64,000 nucleotides of DNA from Ctenosaura bakeri (Eukaryota; Chordata; Lepidosauria; Squamata; Iguanidae): contig CAOLHI010001149.1 of assembly GCA_948474755.1 (NCBI GenBank), positions 124,001 to 188,000 of the forward strand, read 5' to 3'. Positions 11,874-24,000 of the stretch are shown here, piece after piece (position 1 is the first letter of the stretch; every line of letters begins with the position of its first letter). The notes under the pieces were generated by a model. It was not told the origin of the DNA. It worked only from the letters and a program-made list of their open reading frames with translations, and made no database searches. The position numbers were made by a program, and so were the translations under genes.

Positions 11874-14800
11874 TTTAATCTCTTTCTCTCTCTTTTTCGG
11901 GGGCAGACCCTCAGGCTGCAGTCCTCTATGCACATAGAGAGTAAACCCCATCAAAGGCAATAGGGTTTACTGCTGACTAAACATGAACAGTGTTGCGTGG
12001 CATGCCGCTCCCGCTTTCTGTTCATTCTTATAGCTGACTCTTCTTGATTTTGATCCAATCTGTTTTGCACTCCTTTCGTTCCTCTGATTGATTCTGTTGG
12101 TTTTAGTCATTCTGTACTTAATACGCTGCTCACTGACTCTCCATCATTCTGAACAGCAATTTAGATAAGAAGTTAAAACATTGCCCCATCCCCTGCATCT
12201 TTTTCTTTTGTCCATCCCAATTGCCACTGCCCTGATCTGGGAGGGAGGGAAGAAGAGGCAGGCACAGCTCCATCATCCTTCGACCCAGAAGCAGATGAAA
12301 GGCCCTTCTTCCATCCAGACTGGCACTGCCCTGGCCTCAGGGAAAGAGAAGAAGGGGAAGTGTCTGCTAGACTTAATTCCCTCCTGCACTGCCATCCCTT
12401 CTTCCTTTTGTGTCGTGTCTTAGTTAGATTGTAAGCCCAAGGACAAAGAACTGTTTTGTTGTTCTTTTACTTGTAAAGTGCCACGTCCAGTGATGGCATT
12501 ATATAAGATGATGATGATGATGATGGAAATTGCCATTTTAGAGATTAACATTCTTACATAATTTTTGTCTCTTGAGTTTCTTCTTCACACTTCTTCCCTC
12601 TTTGTTCTTCTTCTAAATACATTCCTCCCAGATGCACCATTTTCTCCCTTTCACATGCACATGCTTCCTTGTCTTAAATTTGCATTTCAGCAAGAAAGCC
12701 CTAGAGTGGAAGAGATTCGTTCCTTTCTGTCTCTTTCCATCACTCGCTCCATTTCCCCCCATCTCGCACACTTCTGCATCTCCACACTCACTGTTCCTGT
12801 CTTGCTGTGCCACTGCTTGACCAGCCTGGCGTTTCTCTGCCTGCTGCCTACAGAGACTGTCATGAACCTTGGGAAGGAGAGCCTGGGAGCTCCTCCCTCC
12901 TCTGTCACTAATGAATTATTGACTTCATTGTATACAAGGAGCACAAAGCCTACTAGACTTTCAGTCCCTGGAGCCAGTTTTTAGTTGGGTGTTGGAGTAA
13001 TTGTCATGATGGACTTGGGCATGTCAGGTGAGAGTGGGTGGGAAGCACCCAAGATCAGGATCAAAACACCTTGTCTTCGTAAGGTTCGAGGCAAATGCAG
13101 TGTGGTCACGTGCTGGCTTCCAGTTGAAGAACCTTTTATTGTAAGCTGCTTTTTGAATTAACTTGAAGGATTGACATAGAAACACCTATAATGAGTAGGA
13201 TGAAAGAGGAAGAGATAAAAGAACTTGGTATGGGGTTAGAATGAGTTAACAGCGTTTCTTTTCAGCTGTCTCCCACCCACCGAGTTGTAAAGCATCTTGG
13301 TGACTCATAAGCCAGAATCCTGATGCTTAATCCCAACTAAAGTAGACCCATTGAATCAATTGTTGAATTGTGAGTCAACAAGAGGGTAAATACCATTGAT
13401 CCATTCTATTTAGGATTAACAAGTGGATTCAGGCCATACTATCCAGTTTTCTTTTTATAAGTGGCTCATAACATTTACATTAAGACAGTCTTTTTAGGAT
13501 CTCTGGGTCTGCATATAGAGTGTGAATGGATGTAAGGATATGTGGTGGGTGGGATGCATTTAGGATTTCTCAGGTTCTGACAAAATTCTGTTGTGCTGTT
13601 TCTTACACTTTGTGGTTTGGGTGAGTGATTATAAAACCTATAGTGTTTTAGCAGGAGTGTTATAGAAGGAGTCAAGAAAGTGTGACTTTCCAGATGTCAC
13701 TGAATTGCAACTCCCACCATTCCTCATCACTTGCTGTTAATTATGGCTAGTGGGAGTTGCGCTTCAACAACATCTGGAGGGGTGGCACTTGTTCCCCAGC
13801 CTTGTGTTATAGGCTATCTCAAGAGCCATAAGAAATGTTTATGCTCCTGGGTGGTTTGGTTATTATAGGCTCCCTTGAGTGTTCCAGGAGTCACTTTTAA
13901 CGTTTCTCTTCATCTGCAGAAAGATCTGCCAGCACTGCAAGTGTCCACGTGAGGAGCATGCAGTGCGCATGGTGCCTGTTGACTTGGAAAGGATGATGTG
14001 CCGTCTCATCTCTGACTTCCAGCGCCACTCTATCTCAGACGATGACTCGGGCTGTGCCTCAGAGGAATACGCTTGGGTGCCCCCAGGACTCAAGCCTGAG
14101 CAGGTGATGCCAGTGGAATTGTGTGTGGTAGAGGGAGAGGTTGTCCTTTCAGGGCAGCTAGTATCTTTGGGTGGGGGATTTTCCTCAGGACAGTGGCAAC
14201 GGAGGAAGGGATTACAGCTCTCCCTCTGCTCCTAAACATGCTGCAGTGCTGACTTTTATTAGTCCTCCAAGTTGTTTGTTTTGTTTTGTTCTTTTAAACC
14301 ACATAAGCCACATCTCATAAGGCTATTCAATTTTGTACTACAGTCAGCCATCCACATTTGCAGGTTTCACTTTTGTGGATTTGCTTATTCACAGATTATG
14401 TGCTGTCATCTCTGCTGCCTCCCTATGCCATTTTTAATAGTGACTGCAAGCCTTGTGAGACTGAGAAACTGTGAAACAAGGCTTGTAAATCCTTCTTAAA
14501 AATGGTGTGGGGCAGCAGTGGGGGTGGCAGTAAGCGCCACCAGCCCCCCACTTCTGCCTTGTGAAGGAACCCTGATGCCTCAAAAGAATCCACGGTGGGT
14601 TGAATATGGTGATCATACTTTTTTTGTGTGTTAAATATGGTTTGGGAGGGCCAGAGTTATTCACAAATTTTCCACTTTTACCGGGGTCCGTGCCCCTAAC
14701 CCCAGCGAATGTGGAGGGAGGACTGTAGTTTAATTGTTGTGGCTTAAAAGCCTGGTGGCAAATTAAAAAATGTTTTAATTTGTTGATGGAAAGATAGCAG

Positions 14801-17800
14801 GGACGGGGCCATCCTGGCCTCCCAAGAGTGGGAGTCCCAAAGGCTGGGAGGACTGTAGTTTAATTGTTGTGCTCTGGTGAATCTTGAGAAGTGCAGTTTA
14901 TTTGACTTTTTCATCTCCCCTGCCTTTGAACTACAGCTCCCAGGTTCTTAGGAAGAGTGAATGAATGTTAAACCACTTCAAGTTTATAGTTTTCAGATAA
15001 AAGTTTCTTTGTGACACATGTTTTTCCCCTTTGAAGGAAGTCATGGAGGAAAGACAGCAAAGAATTGAAGGATTTTTGAAAGCAGGAGAGGATAGAAGCT
15101 GGGTGTTTTGGGGGCTGTTCAGTTGAAAGTGATGGTGATGACTTATAAAACCTTATGTGGCTTGGGTTGGAGATACATGAAAGACTGTATCTCCCTTTAT
15201 GAGCTGCTCAGGGTTCTAAAATCTTCAGGTGAGGTCCTTCTCCCTCTCCTGCCACTTTCTCAGGCTCATTTGGTGGGAACAAAGGAAGTGACCTTCTCAG
15301 TGGCTGCTCCCAGCCTTTGGGACTTCCACCCTTGGGAGGCCAGGATGGCCTCGTCCCTGCTATCTTTCCATCAACAAATTAAAACATTTTTTAATTTGCC
15401 ACCAGGCTTTTAATAACTGATTGGGATGGGCTTTTCATGCTGTGAAGTGTTGTTGGTAAGGTTTTTATGTTGTCTTTTAATGCATTTTAATGTTTATTGG
15501 TTTTGCTTTATAAATTATTTTTTTAAAAATAACTTTCATATTTATACATTTGTCGAAGGTTTTGTATAGTCTTAAACTATTTTGTTTTAAAATATGTTGT
15601 TAGCTACCATGAATCTCATTACTGAGAAAAAGGCGGGATATTAATAAAATAAATAAATAATAAAATAAGGAATGACATTTTGGTGAATCCTTCTGGGCAT
15701 TTCTAACCATGAACCCTTGCTACATACTTCTCATGTCATGATCATCTAAGATCATTCTAATAGTTTTTAAAATACAAGCGGTCCTCTTTGTTTATTAATG
15801 TTAGTTGGAAGAAAAGAGAAGATAAAGCAGGGGTGGGTATATTAGGGTTGCCAAATGAAAAACAAGATAGGGCTCCTCTATCTTTAATGGTTGTATGGAA
15901 GAAGAAATTTCAGTGGGTGGGGCTTGCATGACAAGCAACACCTGCTGACTTTCCCTCTTCTATACAACTATTAAAGGTACAGGAGTCATGTCTTGTTTTT
16001 CACCTGGGAACCCTAAGGCATGTTTGCTATAATAAATAACTTAACCAAGGTGCACATCTTGGACATTTTTTACTAGAGCTTCAAGTTCTGCCCAAGTAGT
16101 TTCAGCTCATTTGCCTTTAAATCCCTCACTAAGGAAGGTGCTATGCGGCCTAGCCAGCTCAGTCCAAATGTACTGTAGGTGACTGTCTTTTGTGGTTGCT
16201 GTTTTGGAGCCAAAGAGGCTCTGGAACTTGTATGGGGGCCAACCCAAAACATTTTGTTGGTTAACAGTGATGCCTCAGGTACCCCTCTTCTACATAGAAA
16301 AGCCAACCTAGCTGAATCATATTTTGATGCTGGCAGTGAGAGAGACTCCTCTACAATATCTGAAGGCACTGTGCTGATTTAGGGAGCTAAGCAGGAATGG
16401 GTGGGTATAAACTGGTACCCCATGCATTCTGTCCTCACTGCCTGTTGCCTGAGGTAGCCACCCCACTGTGCCTCAATGCAGGGCCAACCCTAACAGAAGT
16501 CCTAGATTGTCTCTTAAAAAATAACTAGGAAACATTGCAATTATTATTATGGGCAGTATATGCTAAGAAAATATATTGCATCCTGTTAGGGCCAAAGAGA
16601 CCCAGCATGGTGCAGTGGTTTGAGCTTTGAACGATGACCCTGGAGACTAGTTCAGTTCCTGGTTCGCCCATGGAAACCCACTGAGTGACCTTGAGCATGT
16701 CACACATTCTCAGCCCCAGAACACCCTGTGATAGGTTCACCTTGGGGTTGCTGTAAGTTGGAAACAACTTGAAGGCACACAACAATGAGAGTCAAAACCT
16801 CTTAATTAGGAGCTCTTTCTTGGAGAGTGCAGTATAATTGTTCTAGATAAATGAGCACAGGACAACTTTTTCTTTTACCACAGAAGTTTCCTCATGCGCC
16901 ATGTCTAACTTTTTTACACCCTCATCCATAGGAATGAGTGGTACCAACTTTCCTATCTTCATGCCCTCAGAGTACATATGATAATAGGCTGGATCCAGAC
17001 AATTTGCCTGGACAGATCAGTCAAGATTCAAAGCCCACTGATTATAATAGGAACTAAGTGCAAGGAAGAACCCTGGGTGGAACTCATGTGTCTTCACACA
17101 ATCAACTGATCTCAGTTCTGGAGGCAAATGTCTGAGTTGTACAGAATGTTGGGCAAAGATACTCAAAGCAACTTTGTTTGTTTTTGTAAGTGTTACCTAT
17201 CTGTGCCGATGTTACCTTTCATAAAGTTGGTTCTTTTCAAAACAAAGAGGCGGGAATGCGCAAGACAAAGGACTATATTAATTTAATTACAAGCCAGTTG
17301 CTGCCTTGGTATGTGTGTATGCGGAAGCATATTATGTAACCTGACCACTGTAGCAAGGCCAGACTGTTTGTAATCTGATTAGTAGAGCTCTTGTTTTAAA
17401 CTGATTATGGAGAAACATTTCTTTATCACTTTCCGGTTGCTTTTGACAGGAGGTTTCATTGTAGAAAGTGTTTACCCTTCTTATCTTGTGTATTATCAGG
17501 AGAACCCTGAGAGGCATGTTAGACCAAGAGAAGGTACTTTTTCTGAGGCCACCCAGTGAGTTGAGAGTTGAGCCTAGTGCAAGGGGGATGGAGTGAAGAG
17601 GTAATGTCTGTCCAAAGCACTTGAATACTTGTCACTGTTTGTCTTGGGGGTCTGTTTGAATGGCCCCTCCCATGTGCAGTGGGATTAGGATCAGACTTTG
17701 GACTCTGTGTCATCCCACCTGTCACTGTGTGCTGAAAATAACACCTGGAATGAAGACCTTCCATTTATTTGATTGCAGCAATACCTCTAATCTTGATTGT

Positions 17801-17977
17801 GGAATCTGCTAGAAAAAGAGGTTTTAGCGAGGGAGAGTCTACATTTAGATAAATGCAGGAAGTCTCATACCTTCCAGCATTTCACAGGTGGAAACCCAAA
17901 CACATGTAACCAAGTAACATCAGTGTGTTATTAAGATGGCAGAAGTTATTAATGAGGAAGAATACAAAGTAGGAGAT

Positions 17978-18012
<35 letters not shown>

Positions 18013-21000
18013 TTGAAATTATATCCCATCTTTCTCCCAAGGTGGGATTCAGGGTGGTTTGAGAAGCTGCAGCAGATTGCAATAAGCTCAGGCCAAAGCA
18101 AAGGACAAATATTCCCTCCTCTCTTCTCTTCTTCCACTGTGTAAATGGAGTGCAAACTACTTTTGTCCTTTGAACTCAGTTTGCAGCAGTTGAAGTAAGT
18201 TGAGGACAAAGGAGGAAAGTGAGAATTGGGAAGGGAAACTGGAACATTTTTAAAGTGACTGAACAAGTGGGATGCCAGAGGATTAATCTGAACTGTACCT
18301 GCCAAACTGGGACAATGGGAAGGTATGAGGTCCTGATCTGGGTTCATACTATGTAAAATGTTTATATACTGTCCACCTGGCAGTGTCCTTGAGGAGGTTT
18401 ACAAAACCAAAAATAATGACAGTCAACAGAATAACAAATACTACAAAAATAAAACAGCTACAACTGAGTCAAGACTTTCAAATATTGGAATCTTAATGGT
18501 ATCATAATCATTAATGGTATTAAATGATGTCAGAGAAAGCTGTAATACCTACTGCTAATACCAATGATAAAATCAAAGACTGAATGCTCATTGAAAGAGG
18601 GAGGTTCCAAGCTGGCTTCTAAATGTACAAATGATGATGCCAAGCAGAGCTCTTTGGGGAGAGGGTTCCACCAACTGTGGGGTGGGGTGAGTTGGGATGA
18701 CACTGCTGAGCAGCAATGTGTCACACCTTTTTCAGGGGGAGCACCCAGAGAAGGCTGTTCAAAAATAACCTTAACTGAGCAGAAATTTACAGAAGTAGAT
18801 AATCCTGTGCATAGATTAGTTTTATTCTGGAAGGGACTGGGAAAGAGGCTGGTAATTCTAGGTTCCACTCTTGATCGTGTAAAAAATGTCTTTATGCTCA
18901 TTGGTCCCTGCAGCTTGATGGTGTCTTTGCTATGGGTCTCAGGTAGATTTCCCCACGCATGGCCACCTCACTCTGCTACTTGGCTTCTTTTTGCTAAATG
19001 GTCCTGCCATTTGAACGTGAAACAATTGTGCATGCAAAGCCTGTGCTTGCCACTAAGTTAAATCCCTCAAATCTGACCCCAGTGTTACTGAATCTGAAGG
19101 GTGTGGGACTCCAGGGGCATCTGAACAGTCTTCTCTTCATTTTACTAGACATGCCACCTAATTGTAGCATTATTGGTTGATGTGCAGAACTTTTTTTCCC
19201 CTCCTCCTCCTCCTGCTCTTCTTCTGAACACTTATTTGTGAAGGAAGGTATTGTATGAGGCAAGGGTGAGCCACTGTGGTTTTTCATTGTTTCTCCTTAC
19301 AACTTCCGTCAGCTGTAGTCAGCACAGCCAGTGCTGAGGCATAATGGGAGTTGTCCCCAAAACATCTGCTATAAATCCAAAGTAATGGGAGTTGTCCCCC
19401 AAAACATCTGCTATAAATCCAAAGTTTGATTCCAACATATTGACCCTCTAGCTGGCCTGATAAAGGCCTTTGTTTTGCTTGCATATTGATTTTGCATAGT
19501 GTGGGACTCCTGGAAAACTTTCAGGGGTGAGGAAATGGAAAGAGAAACCTCTTGCTGAGGTATTTTTGTTAGTGTAAATTTTACGGCCGATCTGTCTCCT
19601 GTCCGTCCTCTTCTTCTCACCTGTGTGTGTATGTGTCTTCAAGTTTTACTGCTAAGGAGTTGAAAGGAGAGGTCTTTTCCATTTTTGAAAAAAAGAAAAA
19701 GGACGGAAGGAAGGAAAAGGCAATAGCTTTTTCAACATCTCCCCCTTCCTCATTTAATGTGTTACAAACAAAAGTGATTCTTAATCATCATTTCCACAAA
19801 TGGCTTCATGTGTAGCTTTCCCTTTTACATTGTGGGTGTGTTAATCTAGTGTATGTGTGTGCCTTCAGGTCACCTGTTGACTTATGGCAACCCCATGATA
19901 TTTCATAGGGTTTTTTTAGGCAGAGAGTATTGAGAGGTGGTTTTGCTAGTTTCTTCCTCTGATATATAGCCTACAGTACTTGGTATTCATTGGCAGTCTT
20001 CCATCCAAATGGAAGGCTGACCAAGGCTGACTCTGTTTAGATTCCAAGATCAAATGGGATCTGGTGCCTTTAGAGTATTTAGGCTTCTCTTCGCTTGACC
20101 TAGTAATATTTCCTTCAACTTTCAGGTGTATCAGTTCTTCAGCTGCCTCCCAGAGGACAAAGTCCCCTATGTCAACAGCCCTGGAGAACGGTACCGCATC
20201 CGCCAACTGCTGCACCAACTGCCTCCACATGACAGTGAGGTAAGAAATTTTGTTTTGTTTTTTAAATTATACACAATGCCGGAATTGCAAAGCAGAGGGT
20301 TAAGAGGCTCACTGCTACTAGCAGTTTTTGAAAAGAAATTCTGTATTCTTGTGAAGTGGCCAAATGCAAAATAGGACGGAATTCCTGCAGCTTTTATCAT
20401 TGCATAGAAGCAGGAATTGCAGTCAGCTGCAGAAGGTCCCTCTCTCTTAACACAGTAAGGACAGATGTAGGAATCCTGTCATTTCTTGGACGCCTGATGA
20501 TGACAATGCAGAATTTGTTGCTCAAATTAAAAAAAACAAGAGGCTGTCAAATTGCCATTTCTATGCTATGCCTGGGAAAATTCTGAGCCAAACTCCTTCT
20601 GTAATGGGAATAAATCAAGCAAGTCAATCATGTTCTTAGCTCTGTGAATCATAGAGTTGGAAGAGATCACAGGGGACATAGAGTCCAACCCCTGCTATGC
20701 AGGAACACACATCGAAGCATTCCCAACAGATGGCCATCCAGCCTCTGCTTAAAAACCTTCAAAGAAGAAGAGTCCACCACTCTCTGAGGCAGCATATTCC
20801 ACTGCTGGACAGCTCTGGCTGTCAGGAAGTTCTTCCTGAGGTTCAGGTGGAATCTTCTTTCCTGCAGCTTGAATCCATTGTTCCTTGTACTAGACTCTGG
20901 AACAGTGGAGAACAAGCCCGTTCTCTCCTCGACATGACATCCCTTTAAACATGGCTATCGTGTCCCCTCTTAACCTTCTCTTCTGCAGACTAAACATATC

Positions 21001-24000
21001 CAGCTTCCTAAGCTGCTCCTCACAAGGCGTGGCTTCCAAACCCTTCACCATTTCAGTCAGTCTCCTCTGGACACACTCCAGTTTGTTGATATTCTACTTG
21101 AATTGAGGTGCCCAGAACTGGACACAGTATTCCAAATGAGGTCTAACCAGTGCAGAATAGAGTGGTACCATTACCTCCCTTGATGTAGATGTCATACTCG
21201 TATTGATGCAACCAAGAATCATGTTGGCTTTCTTGGCTGCCGCATCACACTGCTAACTCATGTTCAGCTTGTGATCTACCAAGACTCCTAGATCCCTTTC
21301 GCATGTACTGTTATCCAGCCACATGTCCCCCAGCCACGTGTCCCCCATCCTATATTTGTGCATTCCATTTCTTCTGCCTAAGTGCAAGACCTTACATTTC
21401 TCTCTGTTGAAATTCATTTTGTTAACTTTTGCCCAGCTCTCCCTGTCCTCTGGTGTATTAGCAACCCTACCCAATTTGGTGTCATCTGCAAATATTCAAA
21501 ACATGGAAGATTTGTTTTTGATGATGTGGTGCTGGGAAGTAGGGTCAGACTGATGTGAAGGTGTGAACATGGGACACTGCCTCATCATTAATCAGATCAT
21601 TGAGCTATCTACTTCAGTGCTTCCAGCTCTACTGGCAGCAGCTGCCCAAAGTTTAAGACAGGATTATCTACTAGTCCTATTTGGAGATCCCTGGTGATGT
21701 CCCATCCAAGACAAACTAGGCCAAGCTCTGTGTAGCTTCCAAAATGAGAAATGAAGGGATGTTCAGGGTGGCATACAGGTGATGAAGGAAGGTCACCTGC
21801 AAGTAGTGGCCAGATAGACCTTTCACAGCTACATCCAGCCAGGGTCCTGCTCTCAAGCCTGTTACCTTCGGAAATACAATTGACAGGCATTGATGGTGAA
21901 GCTTTTTGTTACAGTGGTACTATTGTAATAGAGTTTCTTCTCTATACAACTTCCTCCTTTTTTAGACAGACTTTGAAAGCCTTCTCTTGACTTGTTCATT
22001 TGAAATATAGATTCACTGCCTCCTTATGATTAACTGCTTACAGTTTTACAGTATTATGTTTTTTACTAGTTTTTGTGCTTGTACAAGTGGTCTGAATGAG
22101 TTGTATGTGGTCGAGGGGGAGTGATGAAGGTGGAGATACATTTTAGAAACAAAACAAATCTTTCCTTCTCTATCAGGATGTGGTCATTTTGATTCACTAT
22201 TTTGTCATCTCAAAGATGACAATGTCCTCTGATGTGGAACTGCCCTAGATGCCTGCTTGTAGGTTTTAGTACAGCATCCTGACTTCTGGTGTGGATGATT
22301 GGTTGAGAGCAGACAGCGAGAACTCAGTGTCTGCACTGCCTACCCAACTATTGTCAGGACACCGTTTTCCATGCTTAGTTTTGGTTTATATAAAACCCTT
22401 GAGAGCTTGAGGCCTACAAATCTCAGACATAGTCATCCCTCCACTCTCTCATTATGGCAGGTCAGAAAGTCAGAAAGCACCTTCTTGACTGTCAGTATCT
22501 GGGCAGTGGCTTACAAATAGCAAGTGCATAAATAGCTGTTTCTTTGGTAGCAGAGCATGAAAAGGGTCATTCTTTGACCTACAGCTCTCTGAATCCTCCA
22601 ACTAGGAAGTCCAGCAGCCATACTGGCTGGAGGATTTGGGGAGTTGTTGTCCAAGGAAAACTAATGTGTGCAAGCTCTGTAAGATTTCAGACAGTGGATA
22701 GAACACTCTTATAGGCTGTGAGAGACTTGGGATGTGTGTGTGTGTGTGTGCCAGGATGGCTGTGGGGAAGAGGTGATGGTGTGTTTCTGTCCTCCCAACC
22801 CCCCACACACTTCCTGAACCTGACTAAGACTTCTGCAGGCAAGGACTCAAGGAAGGAACTTCTTAAAGTAGTCAGCTGGACCCTTTCCACCAGACGAGAA
22901 AATGAAATGCCACAAAAACAAAATGAAGCCGATCATAGTTGTGCTAAAATGACACAACAGAGCTTTGTGCTGAGCTTCTGTGCACTGGCACACATCCTGC
23001 TTATTAGACTTGCCAGAGTGAAAACTGGAGATGGCCCCTGTACCTTTAACAATTATGTAGAACAGGGAATTTCAGCAGGCGTTGCTTGTTGCTTGGTTAT
23101 CTGACAAGCAACACTTGCTGGAATTCCCTCTCCTAAAGGCACAGGTGCCCTCTCCCATTTTCAGTCTGGCAAACCTTATGTATACAGGCACAATTGCCTA
23201 CCATTCTAGGGAAGTGCTCTGGGATGTGTAGACTGTATGGGGTTATTTTGAGAAGTCTGGAAATAACATATGTGTTCGTGCCTCCTCTCCATCTTCTGCA
23301 AGGCATTCACAAGATGTTTGGGGGAAGTGGGTTGCAGTGTCCATGTTGGCTAGAAGACACTAGGAATTGTAGTGCTCCCTCCCACAAAAACTTGTCCAGG
23401 CTCAGGGCACCTTTCATCATCAGCATAGGAAATGAATTTCCCCATGGTGGTTTGCATGTCTGTGTGAGTCTGTGGTCATGCACACTTTTTTCTTGTCTTT
23501 TTTTTTTGGCAGCATTCCCCTTTGGAAGCCCTCTGCTCACACTTGTTTGCATTCTGGATAATTGAGGTTAATCTTTGTACGCCTGTGGCTGGACTGATAA
23601 TCTCCATGAAAAGGCATACAATTATCCTTACAACCTGTTATGCATATTATGCTAATTATACGTAGCGCTTCATTTATCCTGTGTTCATCTTTCACAAGAA
23701 TTTTTCACCAGACTGAATTTTGCAATGCATAGCATCATGTAAATTGCCCAAGTTTGTTTTTCTTTTTGGGTTACTTATTTGATTTTTCCAAGTTTAATGG
23801 TATTTTCAATAACTTCCTATATTGTACAACTGCCTTTCTTTATTTGCTGAATTTTACAGACACTACAAATAACATCTTCCCTTTGCAATTCTCCCATGTT
23901 TTCCTATTTCTTCTGCCTTTTTTTCCCTCCTAGCAAAGAGGTGTCTGTTAGCAGGGGAAAGAGCTGTTCGGTACCTTTTAATCTTTAGTTCTAGGTGTTG

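Larger units (their letters stand above)
11691..13919 (+). other. PRICKLE3: PRICKLE3 intron 2
   Basis: 2.2 kb. Contains a (TC)n run (11838-11871), an old interspersed-repeat fragment at 11913-11990 (agagagtaaaccccatcaaa ... gggtttactgctgactaaac), a fragment near 13310-13430 similar to 49620-49760, and a MITE at 13690-13795. No exon recognised. Confidence 0.8.
14104..20125 (+). other. PRICKLE3: PRICKLE3 intron 3
   Basis: 6.0 kb composed largely of repeats: a pogo/Tigger-like element (14341-14725), an inverted LINE copy (14745-14848), a LINE 3' end (15095-15665), two MITE/SINE units near 15.9 and 16.6 kb, an (ATTT)n run, an antisense LINE fragment (about 18341-18900), a tandem 45-bp duplication (19340-19427) and an antisense 5S-type SINE. 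No exon recognised. Confidence 0.8.

Noticed and set aside
15108..15413. 101-codon open frame in intron 3 as a host gene
   Set aside because: It has the C-terminal signature of a LINE ORF2 and is followed by a LINE 3' tail.
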